Both the position numbers and the translations under genes were made by a program. DNA of 24,084 bases from Gracilimonas sp031580945 (GTDB lineage Bacteria > Bacteroidota > Rhodothermia > Balneolales > Balneolaceae). The stretch is from contig JAVLBT010000032.1 of assembly GCA_031580945.1 (NCBI GenBank), positions 1-24,084 of the forward strand, given 5' to 3'. Of this stretch, positions 1 to 7,184 are shown piece by piece; within the stretch, counting starts at the first letter, position 1; every line of letters begins with the position of its first letter. The notes beneath the pieces are model-generated. The model saw nothing but the letters and a program-made list of their open reading frames with translations. It did not search any database and was not told the DNA's origin.

Positions 1-1040
1 CTGTTTGATTGAACCAAAGCAGGTAACTCTCCCTCCTTAATATTGGAATACAATTCCTTATCAAACTTGAAATTGGCTTGTTTCAGCAAATTATTGGCCA
101 CCTGAAGAATTTGCGGCGTTGAACGATAGTTTTCCTCCAGCTTAATCAATTTTGTACCCTCAAAGCGTTTCGGAAAATCCATAATGTTTTGATGATCAGC
201 TCCCCGAAAAGAATAAATACTTTGAGCATCGTCCCCTACCGCCATTACATTTCCATGAACACTTGAAAATAACTCCGTCAGTTCTGCCTGCAGTTTGTTG
301 GTATCCTGAAATTCATCCACCATCACATATTCATTCTTTGAAGCTACCTTGATCCGGATATCCTCATTTTTAGCCAACAAATCTCTTGTTTTGATCAGCA
401 AATCATCAAAATCCATTACAAAATTCTTCTCTTTGTACGCCTGATATCCTTCCGCTACCTCAATTATTTTCTCCTCTTGCTCCAGGAACTGCGGATACTC
501 TTCCAGCAACACAACACGCAGATCAAGATGTTTATTCTTGGAGGTGCTGATCATTTTCAGCAGCGTATTTTTATTAGGAAATCGCTTTTTCTTTTTGTTG
601 AGGTTGAGCTGAGTTCTAACAAACTGTATGACTTCCAGGGCGTCGGCGGTATCTATTATAGTGAAATTGGAAGGATAGCCGATGGCTTCAGAATAACGGT
701 GAAGCAGCATACTGCAATAGAAATGAAAAGTACCTCCTTGAACTTGTTTGCAACGTTCGTCCAAGATGTTACTGGCCCGATTCAGCATTTCTTTGGCTGC
801 GCGACGTGTAAAGGTGAGCAATAAGATATTGGAAGGATGGATCCCACTTTCTACCAAACGTGCCACACGATGAACCAACGTGCGGGTCTTACCGGTTCCT
901 GCTCCCGCAACCACCAAAGCCGGTCCTTTTTCATGAAAAACGGCATCCAGTTGCTGTTGATTTAAAAGCTCAGCATAAGGAATGGAATAATCTTCAGGTC
1001 GTTTACGGGGCTCTTCTTTTTGTAGGACGAATTTCTTCAT
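1..1040 (-). CDS. UvrD/PcrA/Rep-family superfamily 1 DNA helicase, N-terminal part (cut by window edge)
   Basis: The first 346 residues of an ATP-dependent 3'-5' DNA helicase are visible; the C-terminus lies beyond the left edge. Motifs appear in the expected order: a Q-motif-like LNQQQLDAV, Walker A AGAGTGKT, motif Ia TFTRRAAKEM, the FDDLL segment, Walker B VDEFQDTN, motif III GDDAQSIYSFRGAD and motif IV-like LEENYRST. The family unwinds DNA in repair, replication restart or recombination. The motifs identify the family, but not which of UvrD, PcrA or Rep it is, so no symbol is given. The start is the ATG at 1040, the first Met ahead of the Q motif. The gene lies 47 nt after the stop of the short-chain dehydrogenase, in the same direction, with a small hairpin between them. 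The family call is secure; operon membership is inferred. Confidence 0.93.
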   Translation of the reverse strand, partial: MKKFVLQKEEPRKRPEDYSIPYAELLNQQQLDAVFHEKGPALVVAGAGTGKTRTLVHRVARLVESGIHPSNILLLTFTRRAAKEMLNRASNILDERCKQVQGGTFHFYCSMLLHRYSEAIGYPSNFTIIDTADALEVIQFVRTQLNLNKKKKRFPNKNTLLKMISTSKNKHLDLRVVLLEEYPQFLEQEEKIIEVAEGYQAYKEKNFVMDFDDLLIKTRDLLAKNEDIRIKVASKNEYVMVDEFQDTNKLQAELTELFSSVHGNVMAVGDDAQSIYSFRGADHQNIMDFPKRFEGTKLIKLEENYRSTPQILQVANNLLKQANFKFDKELYSNIKEGELPALVQSN

Positions 1041-1059
1041 GCCTCAAGATAGGAATCTG

Positions 1060-1088
1060 ACACCATATGTAAAAATTATGTATGGTGT
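1060..1088 (-). repeat. Small hairpin between the dehydrogenase and helicase genes
   Basis: ACACCATA (1060-1067) and TATGGTGT (1081-1088) form an 8-bp perfect stem around a 13-nt AT-rich loop. The stem touches the stop codon of the upstream gene. In the transcribed (minus) direction no run of U follows it, so it is not a standard terminator. It could slow or trim the transcript, or be chance. Confidence 0.4.
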
Positions 1089-1810
1089 TAAATGAGATAA
1101 GAACCTGAATTCACATGAAAGGTCTGTCCGGTAGCGTGTGTCAATTTCCTTTCAGCTAACAAATTCACAATATTAGCAATCTGCTCAGGAGGAGCAATAG
1201 AATCGAGGGCGAGATCTTTGGTGAGATAATCCTCCCCGTACACTTCGATTGAACCCTGTGCCATATCTGTGTCTACAAAACCGGGTGCAATGGTGTAGGC
1301 GGTAATCCCATGCTTTCCAAAGCTGCGGGCAATGCTTTTAGTGAAAGCGACCATCCCTCCTTTGCTGGCGGCGTAACTGGCATATTCGCCGGTATCTCCA
1401 CGGTAGCCCGCACGGGATGAAATATTGATAAGCCTCCCTTCTATTCCGGCTTTCGTCCAGGTATTCAATGCCCATTTAGATAGTAAAGCCGACGAACGTA
1501 AATTTACCTGCATGGTCTTGTCCCAATTCGCAAGCCAGTCTTCATCAGAAATATCAAACTGCGCTTCTTCAAACATTCCTGCATTATTGATGAGGACCTC
1601 AGGGATTTCATCTCCCTGAAAAACGGATTGTATTTTTTGTAGATCCTCAGGCTTAGCCAGATCACATTTAATGTGAGTATAGTTTCGGCTATTGGGAAAT
1701 GGTGTATTGGTTGAACGGGAAGTACCGATAACTTCATGTCCCTCATCGAGCAACTTTTGAGCAATTGATTTTCCTATTCCACGAGAGGTGCCTGTGATCA
1801 GTAATTTCAT
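1088..1810 (-). CDS. Short-chain dehydrogenase/reductase (SDR), substrate unknown
   Basis: A 240-residue classical SDR, a normal length for the family. It has the N-terminal Rossmann nucleotide-binding motif TGTSRGIG (residues 6-13), NNAG (75-78), the catalytic serine in INISSRAG (131-132) and the catalytic pair Y146/K150 in SYAASKGG. Such enzymes use NAD(H) or NADP(H) to interconvert alcohols and ketones; R10 and the TSRST segment hint at NADP(H), which is an inference. It resembles 3-oxoacyl-ACP reductases (FabG-like), but the substrate cannot be read from sequence and no fatty-acid genes are nearby. The start is the ATG at 1810, with no clear ribosome binding site. It lies 80 nt downstream of the DUF2480 gene and may be at the tail of the suf transcript. 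Confidence 0.9.
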   Translation of the reverse strand: MKLLITGTSRGIGKSIAQKLLDEGHEVIGTSRSTNTPFPNSRNYTHIKCDLAKPEDLQKIQSVFQGDEIPEVLINNAGMFEEAQFDISDEDWLANWDKTMQVNLRSSALLSKWALNTWTKAGIEGRLINISSRAGYRGDTGEYASYAASKGGMVAFTKSIARSFGKHGITAYTIAPGFVDTDMAQGSIEVYGEDYLTKDLALDSIAPPEQIANIVNLLAERKLTHATGQTFHVNSGSYLI

Positions 1811-1890
1811 AAAAAGTTCTTTGTTATGATTTTAATTCTTTAGATAAGCTAAGATAATGTAATCAGCGTAATCAAAGAAATCAGCGATCC

Positions 1891-2400
1891 TTACCCTCTC
1901 CAAACCGGCACATTAGAACAAGCTTCCCCGTACATAATCTTTTTAGCTGTACCCATTAACTTATTGGTAGCCAATATATAAATGGAATCAGGAACATAAA
2001 CTTTTCCACATCCTTTCAGGAGTACAAATTTATCTTCGTATTGGTCCCAATCGTAGTCTTCGAGCTTCCGTTGGTAAAGTTGGTGTAGAAAAGCTTCTTT
2101 CCTTCCAAGGAAAACTTCTTTGACAAAAGGGTTAGCATATGATGTGAGCAACATCCATGCCCAGGGAGCGATAATAGCATCGGTACTACAGTACACGCAC
2201 AAGTTTTTATCTTTGTAGTGCGACCAGTCAAACTTTTTCAGCTGTTCCCGAAAATCTTTCTCCTTCAGTAATAATTCCTGAAACAAGAACTGCTTGATAT
2301 CCAGCTCCTCAATGGGAGTATCATCATGGAATTTCTGCAAATCAAACGTCACCAATTTAGTGTTTTGCTGGACTTTATTGACAATTACATCTTCTGACAT
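1891..2400 (-). CDS. DUF2480 family protein associated with the SUF operon
   Basis: A 169-residue soluble protein that I recognise as DUF2480, a family largely confined to Bacteroidota-type genomes and often found beside suf genes. Family-like segments are LVTFDL (16-21), LLLKEKDFRE (43-52), CSTDAIIAPWAWMLLTSY (71-88), KGC (129-131) and the C-terminal KIMYGEACSNVP (154-165). Four cysteines stand out: C68 and C71 in a CVYC arrangement, C131 and C161. They could bind metal or an Fe-S cluster, which is an inference from spacing and context; no biochemical role is known to me. There is no signal peptide or membrane segment. It lies 77 nt downstream of the A-type carrier gene, with an AT-rich hairpin in the gap, and shares its direction, so a role in Fe-S assembly or delivery is plausible. 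Confidence 0.85.
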   Translation of the reverse strand: MSEDVIVNKVQQNTKLVTFDLQKFHDDTPIEELDIKQFLFQELLLKEKDFREQLKKFDWSHYKDKNLCVYCSTDAIIAPWAWMLLTSYANPFVKEVFLGRKEAFLHQLYQRKLEDYDWDQYEDKFVLLKGCGKVYVPDSIYILATNKLMGTAKKIMYGEACSNVPVWRG

Positions 2401-2405
2401 TGGGA

Positions 2406-2480
2406 AATGTTTAATTTTAAGTGTTAAATGTTAAATGCGTGAGCCGTCATTTAACATTTAACACTAAACATTTAAAATTA
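2406..2480. repeat. AT-rich inverted repeat (hairpin) between sufA-like gene and DUF2480 gene
   Basis: Positions 2420-2437 and 2448-2465 are perfect 18-nt reverse complements (AGTGTTAAATGTTAAATG and its complement) around the 10-nt loop CGTGAGCCGT. The outer flanks also contain TAATTTTAA and AATGTTT with complements on the other side, in swapped order. The arms look built from degenerate 7-nt units close to TTAAATG. No U-run follows in the transcribed direction, so it is not an obvious terminator. The same type of element occurs at 7109-7172 in the same operon. Confidence 0.85.
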
Positions 2481-2816
2481 AATAGAAAAAGATTCACCAC
2501 AGGAGCACGTCCTTGTAGCATTCGGATTTTTGAAATGAAATCCCTGCCCGTTCAAACCTTCGGTATAATCTAATTCAGTTCCGGCCAAATAGAGAAAGCT
2601 TCTCATATCGACCAAGACTTTCAGACCATCTACATCGAAAATTTTATCATTCTCTTCGGGCTGGACGTCAGAGTTGAATTCAAGGTCGTAGGTTAACCCT
2701 GAACAACCTCCGCTCACCACACCAACACGCAAATAGGCATCGTCAGGAACATCCTGTTCTTTACGTATCAGGTTGATACGTTCACTGGCTCGGTCTGTAA
2801 TGGAAAGTTCTTCCAT
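2478..2816 (-). CDS. sufA: A-type Fe-S cluster carrier (SufA/ErpA/IscA family)
   Basis: A 112-residue HesB/IscA-type protein, the usual length. The three conserved ligand cysteines are present: C38 in SGGCSGLTY, and C104 and C106 in the C-terminal TCSCGESF. These bind a [2Fe-2S] or [4Fe-4S] cluster, usually in a dimer, and pass it to apoproteins after assembly on the SufBCD scaffold. The suf context favours the name sufA, but sequence alone does not separate SufA from ErpA. The start is the ATG at 2816, preceded by a purine-rich AGAGAGA that may serve as ribosome binding site. The 18-nt spacing to the upstream nfu gene supports one transcript. Confidence 0.9.
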   Translation of the reverse strand: MEELSITDRASERINLIRKEQDVPDDAYLRVGVVSGGCSGLTYDLEFNSDVQPEENDKIFDVDGLKVLVDMRSFLYLAGTELDYTEGLNGQGFHFKNPNATRTCSCGESFSI

Positions 2817-2834
2817 AATATCTCTCTTTAAGAA

Positions 2835-3386
2835 TTAAACAGAAACTACTTGAATCTCAGGGTCGATACGCTTTACCATACTTTCAATAGCATACAGCGT
2901 TCCTGTTGTAGCCGTTGGACACGTGCCGCAAGCACCTTGATAATGCACTTTCAGACGATTGTCCTCAAGTCCAAGTACTTTGAGTCCACCACCATCAGCA
3001 AGGAGGTAAGGTCGAACCTGATCATCCAGCATTTTTGTGATTTCCTGAAGACGTGGATCATCAGAACCCTGTACCTCTTTACTCAGGTGAACGTCGGTGT
3101 CATCCTCTTCATGTGTAACCGCTTCGGCTTCACGAATTGGAGGTGCCAGTTTGCGGAGTAATTCCGACCAAACAGCTTTTCCGTCCTGCGTTACCGTGAT
3201 GTATTTGTCCACATAGTACACGTTGATCACGTTATCAACTGCGAACAGTGCTGACGCCAGTTCATCGCCTTCGGCTTCGGCCGCATTTTCAAAGGAACGA
3301 GTGGTTCCGTTGGTCAGCGGTTCAGCCAGCACAAAGCGCATGGCATCGGGATTTGGGGTGCGTTCTATTTCTTTAATTTTAGCCAT
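2835..3386 (-). CDS. nfu: Nfu-type Fe-S scaffold/carrier protein (Nfu_N plus NifU C-terminal domain)
   Basis: A 183-residue two-domain protein. Residues 1 to about 88 match the Nfu N-terminal domain (early TPNPDAMRF at 10-18). Residues about 112-183 are the NifU C-terminal domain, with LLADGGGL (128-135) and the cluster-binding C153/C156 in GACGTCPTAT. A charged linker rich in Asp and Glu joins them. It lacks the IscU-like scaffold domain of true NifU, so Nfu is the better name. The family carries [4Fe-4S] clusters from the scaffold to target enzymes. The ATG at 3386 has a strong ribosome binding site, AAGGAGA, about 7 nt upstream. It lies 18 nt after sufS and 18 nt before the A-type carrier gene, consistent with operon membership. 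Confidence 0.93.
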   Translation of the reverse strand: MAKIKEIERTPNPDAMRFVLAEPLTNGTTRSFENAAEAEGDELASALFAVDNVINVYYVDKYITVTQDGKAVWSELLRKLAPPIREAEAVTHEEDDTDVHLSKEVQGSDDPRLQEITKMLDDQVRPYLLADGGGLKVLGLEDNRLKVHYQGACGTCPTATTGTLYAIESMVKRIDPEIQVVSV

Positions 3387-3404
3387 TTTTATTCTCCTTT
3401 GTTG

Positions 3405-4652
3405 TCAAAAAAATTCTTGTACATATTTAATTCCGTCCACTAACCGGTCGATATCTTCCTCATTATTATAAAAAGAAATGGAAGCTCTTGCAGTGCCCGG
3501 GATTTCAAAACGATCCATGATTGGTTGCGTGCAATGGTGACCTGTTCTAACCGCAATGCCCTTCTGATCCAAAATGGTTCCGGCATCGGTGGGATGTATA
3601 TCCTTAAGCAAAAACGAAATAACCGACGCTTTGTTTTTCGCTGTACCTACTATACTCAGCCCGTCAATTTGGGTGAGCTTTTCCGTAGCATATTTCAGCA
3701 GTTCTTGCTCTCGTGTTGCAATATTTTCCATACCAATCTCATCCAGGAATGCAATGGTTTCACCAAACCCAACTCCTGCTGATATAGGCGGAGTTCCAGC
3801 TTCAAATTTATGAGGCAGATCGTTCCAGGTGGTTTTTTCAAACGTCACCTTATCAATCATATCCCCTCCTCCACGATATGGAGGCATTTCATTTAGCAAT
3901 TCTCGTTTTCCATAAAGAATGCCAAATCCGGTTGGTCCGCACATTTTGTGTGCCGAAAATGCATAAAAATCAGCATTCAATTTTTGAACATCCACTACAG
4001 AATGAGGAACTGCTTGTGCTCCATCTATAAGCACGGGAATGTCTTTGGCGTGGGCCCCTTCGATAATCTCCTCAACCGGATTTATGGTTCCGAGAGCATT
4101 AGAAACATGAACTACTGCTACCATTTTCGTCTTCTCTGAAAGCAGATTATGGAACTCATCCATCAGCAATTCCCCTTTGTCATTCATAGGAATAACTTTC
4201 AGGATCGCTCCTGTCTGCTCAGCTATCATTTGCCAGGGAACAATATTGGCATGATGTTCCATGGCTGAGATCAGGATCTCATCTCCTTCCCCAAAATTCT
4301 TGCGACCGTAGCTTTGCGCTACCAGGTTTATCGAATCTGTAGTACCGGTTGTGTAAATAATCTCTTCTTCATGTCGAGCGTTGATAAACTTTTGCACGCG
4401 CTTGCGAGCCAATTCGTAAGCATCCGTAGCATGTTGACTCAAAGTATGGATCCCACGATGCACATTGGAATGCTCATTGGAATGATAGTCGTTAATACGA
4501 TTGATCACCCGCTTCGGCATCTGTGAAGAAGCCCCATTATCCAGATACACCAACTGCTGCCCGTTTACTTCTCTCTGAAGTACGGGGAACTGACTGCGAA
4601 TAACTTCCCAGTCTATGTTGGTTTTAGTATCTGTTTTAAGGGTTTCTTGCAT
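3405..4652 (-). CDS. sufS: Cysteine desulfurase SufS
   Basis: A 415-residue group II (SufS/CsdA-type) PLP-dependent cysteine desulfurase of normal length. It removes sulfur from L-cysteine as a persulfide, giving alanine, and supplies sulfur for Fe-S assembly in the cytoplasm. The PLP-binding lysine is K236 in SAHKMCGPTG. The persulfide-forming cysteine is C374 in RTGHHCTQP. Other family segments are YLDNGASSQ near the N-terminus and the PLP-phosphate region TTGTTDSIN. The start is the ATG at 4652; no strong ribosome binding site is visible. The 294-nt gap to sufD upstream is filled with palindromic repeats. No sufE or sufU partner gene is present in the window, although these usually stimulate SufS; the partner may be encoded elsewhere. 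Confidence 0.96.
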   Translation of the reverse strand: MQETLKTDTKTNIDWEVIRSQFPVLQREVNGQQLVYLDNGASSQMPKRVINRINDYHSNEHSNVHRGIHTLSQHATDAYELARKRVQKFINARHEEEIIYTTGTTDSINLVAQSYGRKNFGEGDEILISAMEHHANIVPWQMIAEQTGAILKVIPMNDKGELLMDEFHNLLSEKTKMVAVVHVSNALGTINPVEEIIEGAHAKDIPVLIDGAQAVPHSVVDVQKLNADFYAFSAHKMCGPTGFGILYGKRELLNEMPPYRGGGDMIDKVTFEKTTWNDLPHKFEAGTPPISAGVGFGETIAFLDEIGMENIATREQELLKYATEKLTQIDGLSIVGTAKNKASVISFLLKDIHPTDAGTILDQKGIAVRTGHHCTQPIMDRFEIPGTARASISFYNNEEDIDRLVDGIKYVQEFF

Positions 4653-4700
4653 GACAATAATATCTAATATTTCAAGCTTGAAATTAAAACAAGCCCAAAA

Positions 4701-4846
4701 AGTAAGTCTCTCCTCGAGGAGAGATCATCAAATCAGTTGTTCCTGATTTGGTGTGAGAGGTGTTGGTCGATCCAGGCAATATTGCCCTAATCGACACCCT
4801 CCGCCTCCCATTGGGTCGGCACCTCCCTCAAGGGAGGACTTTTTAT
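4701..4846. repeat. Composite palindromic repeat between sufD and sufS
   Basis: This stretch is a series of small inverted repeats. TCTCTCCTCGAGGAGAGA (4707-4724) is a perfect 18-bp palindrome. AATCAG/CTGATT (4731-4736 and 4743-4748) is a short hairpin. GTCGAT/ATCGAC (4766-4771 and 4790-4795) encloses the palindrome GGCAATATTGCC (4775-4786). CCTCCCT/AGGGAGG (4822-4828 and 4831-4837) closes the set. On the plus strand the last stem is followed by a T-rich run and looks like a terminator pointing against the suf genes. I recall similar GAGG-rich palindromic blocks repeated in other Bacteroidota genomes, but this was not searched. There is no coding potential. Confidence 0.7.
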
Positions 4847-4852
4847 TTCAAT

Positions 4853-4935
4853 CGTTCCAACGCAGAGCGTAGGAACGAGTATTTAAATAATAAAATACTA
4901 TCCCAACTCGCTACGAACGCTCTGCGTCGTATCGA
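4853..4935. repeat. REP-like inverted pair (REPIN-like), locus 1
   Basis: Two copies of a GC-rich palindrome lie in opposite orientation. Copy 1 (4853-4880) has arms CGTTCC/GGAACG around ACGCAGAGCGT, then a GAG tail. Copy 2 (4906-4935) is reversed and has the same core ACGC-AGA-GCGT with different outer arms that still pair, apart from one mismatch and a bulge. The GAG tails face each other across a 25-nt AT-rich spacer. The core resembles short palindromes mobilised by RAYT transposases; no RAYT gene is in the window. Related copies lie at 21893-21970. The element starts 11 nt beyond the sufD stop, inside the suf operon. Confidence 0.75.
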
Positions 4936-4946
4936 ACCAGGGATAA

Positions 4947-6287
4947 TCATTCCTTCCCTACCGCAACAAATTCTTCGTCGCGAGATGTGTATTTAACAAC
5001 TTCGTCTAACAATAATTTATGAACGGATTCAACTTCCATAGTCTCAATACTTTCGAGTGTGAAAGCATACACCAGAAGTTCACGGGCTTTTTTCTTGGTC
5101 AGGCCACGACTATGAAGATAAAACACCTCATCTTCGTTCAGGTGACCAATAGTTGCTCCGTGCGAACAGAGCACGTCATCAGAAAAAATCTCAAGCTGTG
5201 GCTTGGTGTGAACGGTTCCATTCAAAGAGAGTAACAAATTTCTGTTTTCCTGAAAGGAATCAATCTTTTGAGAATCTTCTCGTACAAAGATTTTTCCATT
5301 AAAAATAGAATGTGCTTCGTCATTCACAACCACTTTGTGCAACTGGTGGCTTTGTGCATGCCAGTGTCGGTGATCAATCGCTGAATGCGTATCTGCAATT
5401 TGATCTCCATCGATTAGTACCAATCCGTCAATGGTAAAATCAACTTCTTCATCGTTCTGCACCACTCTTGGGTCGTTGCGAAATAATTTCGCGCCAAGAC
5501 AAATGGTGTATGAATGATATTCAGCATACTTATCTAAATGCGCAATCGGTCGGGAAATATGATTCGCCTTCTTGCTGTCGCGCTGAATACGAGCGTGGTG
5601 AACGTGTGCTCCTTCAAATAGTTTGAACTCATTCACGGTAACATTCAGATAACTATTTTGGGTCAAAGCCACATGTTCTTCCACGATGGTAGCTTTGGAA
5701 TACGCTTCCCCTACAAAAAGAACCCGCGGAGTAGCATAAAAAGCTTTCTCAGCATCCGTAAATACATTCAGGATATGAATCGGAGCTTCTACTTTTGTCT
5801 CTTTCGGGACATAAATAAAAGTGCCATCCTTGAAATTGGCGTCGTTTAATGCTGCAAACACATCCTGATCGTCATCATAGTTGGTATATTTACCCAAATG
5901 CGTTTCCAGAACTTCATGGTCACTAAAGACAGCCATGTTTCCGACGACCACATTATCCGGAATATCAGTTGTGGAAGATAAATCTGTGTTGAATTCTCCA
6001 TTTACAAACACCAAACGGCTGTTCCTTGCTTCAGGAAGGTAATAATCACTTATATCTCCTACGGGATTTACTCCCGCATCTGAAACCGGCACAAAATGGT
6101 TTCGGCTGATAGATCTCAGGTCCGTAAATCTCCAGTCTTCATCTTTCTTGGTTGGAAACGGAAATTCAGAAATATTTCCTGCTCCTTTCTCATTCAATCC
6201 AGCGATAGCGGGAATGTTCGATACAGTTCCGAAATCGCCGTCCAAAAAATTTAATATAGTTTCTTTTTCTTGTACTGTTGTACTCAT
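4947..6287 (-). CDS. sufD: Fe-S cluster assembly protein SufD
   Basis: A 446-residue SufB/SufD-family beta-helix protein, a typical SufD length. SufD pairs with SufB on the SufC ATPase to form the SufBCD scaffold complex in the cytoplasm. Family segments are FPTKKDEDWRFTDLR near residue 44, IYVPKETKVEAPIHI in the middle, and the C-terminal CSHGATIGHLNEDEVFYLHS followed by the helical SRGL-type tail. Its ATG overlaps the TAA stop of sufC by one base (TAATG), which points to translational coupling and fixes the start. The downstream flank carries two repeat elements before sufS, so sufD and sufS are unusually far apart for genes in one operon. Confidence 0.96.
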   Translation of the reverse strand: MSTTVQEKETILNFLDGDFGTVSNIPAIAGLNEKGAGNISEFPFPTKKDEDWRFTDLRSISRNHFVPVSDAGVNPVGDISDYYLPEARNSRLVFVNGEFNTDLSSTTDIPDNVVVGNMAVFSDHEVLETHLGKYTNYDDDQDVFAALNDANFKDGTFIYVPKETKVEAPIHILNVFTDAEKAFYATPRVLFVGEAYSKATIVEEHVALTQNSYLNVTVNEFKLFEGAHVHHARIQRDSKKANHISRPIAHLDKYAEYHSYTICLGAKLFRNDPRVVQNDEEVDFTIDGLVLIDGDQIADTHSAIDHRHWHAQSHQLHKVVVNDEAHSIFNGKIFVREDSQKIDSFQENRNLLLSLNGTVHTKPQLEIFSDDVLCSHGATIGHLNEDEVFYLHSRGLTKKKARELLVYAFTLESIETMEVESVHKLLLDEVVKYTSRDEEFVAVGKE

Positions 6288-7060
6288 TACTGAGCCTCTC
6301 CGTTTACAGAAAATTCTTTTTCCAGTTGCTCATAGCCGAATTCTTCAAGCTCATGAGCGAGCTCTTTACCGGCTGATTTCACGATCTTACCACCAATCAT
6401 CACATGGACATAATCCGGGGTGATGTAGTTCAGCAATCGCTGATAGTGAGTAATAAGAACTATAGCATTTTCCGGTCCGGCAATTTTATTAATGCCGTCA
6501 GAAACAATTTTCAGTGCATCAATATCAAGTCCGGAGTCGGTTTCATCCATGAAAGCCAGCTTTGGATTTAATACAGCCATCTGGAAAACCTCGTTCTTCT
6601 TCTTTTCACCACCTGAAAAGCCGGTGTTGATACTTCGTTCGAGGAACGAATCTTTCATGTCAATTACTTCAAGTCGCTCTTTCAGATAATCATCAAACTC
6701 AATGGGATCCAACTCTTCACGATCATTTTCTCGTGCAATGGTATTGTAAGATTCACGAAGTAAAGTTCTGTTGGTAATTCCAGGCACTTCAATTGGATAT
6801 TGGAAGGCGAGAAACATACCTAAGTGAGCACGCTCATCGGCGTCCAATTCTGAGATTTCTTGTCCTTCAAAAAGAATTTCCCCCTCAGTGATCTCGTACT
6901 CAGGATGACCTGATACTACTTTGGCCAATGTACTTTTACCACTTCCGTTCGGACCCATGATTGCATGGATTTCTCCTTTGTTGATAGTGAGATTTACACC
7001 TTTAAGAATCTGTTCGTCTTCGCCCTCAACTGAGGCATGTAAGTTTTTGATTTCTAACAC
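6287..7060 (-). CDS. sufC: SUF system ATPase SufC
   Basis: A 257-residue ABC-type ATPase without membrane segments, matching SufC length. Motifs are Walker A GPNGSGKST (36-44), the Q-loop region FLAFQYP, the SufC-type signature FSGGEKKKNE (148-157), Walker B with D-loop FMDETDSGLD (170-179) and the switch histidine H204 in LITHYQRLL. It drives conformational change of the SufBD scaffold during cluster assembly. The start codon is GTG at 7060 (GTG TTA GAA); no in-frame ATG gives a better N-terminus, and the ribosome binding site is weak and A-rich. The gene overlaps sufD by one base and follows sufB after a 124-nt gap holding an AT-rich inverted repeat. Confidence 0.97.
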   Translation of the reverse strand: MLEIKNLHASVEGEDEQILKGVNLTINKGEIHAIMGPNGSGKSTLAKVVSGHPEYEITEGEILFEGQEISELDADERAHLGMFLAFQYPIEVPGITNRTLLRESYNTIARENDREELDPIEFDDYLKERLEVIDMKDSFLERSINTGFSGGEKKKNEVFQMAVLNPKLAFMDETDSGLDIDALKIVSDGINKIAGPENAIVLITHYQRLLNYITPDYVHVMIGGKIVKSAGKELAHELEEFGYEQLEKEFSVNGEAQ

Positions 7061-7108
7061 GTTTCTGTTCTTTTTCTTTTTTGATTATTTAATTTCTTCT
7101 GTTTTAAT

Positions 7109-7172
7109 GTTGAATGCTCAATTTTGAATGTTAAATGTGGGCTAAGCTCCATTTAACATTTAAGCATTCAAC
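7109..7172. repeat. AT-rich inverted repeat (hairpin) between sufB and sufC
   Basis: An inner 11-bp perfect stem AATGTTAAATG/CATTTAACATT (7127-7137 and 7150-7160) has a 12-nt loop. An outer 10-bp stem GTTGAATGCT/AGCATTCAAC lies at 7109-7118 and 7163-7172. The arms consist of degenerate TTAAATG/TTGAATG units, as in the hairpin at 2406-2480. No U-run follows in the transcribed direction. Placement between sufB and sufC means the structure would be present in the suf mRNA if the genes are cotranscribed. Confidence 0.85.
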
Positions 7173-7184
7173 ATTTAAAATTAC

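Noticed and set aside
4822..4846. Terminator for the suf genes after sufD
   Set aside because: The T-run follows the stem on the plus strand only. In the suf direction no U-run follows, so it should not stop suf transcription.
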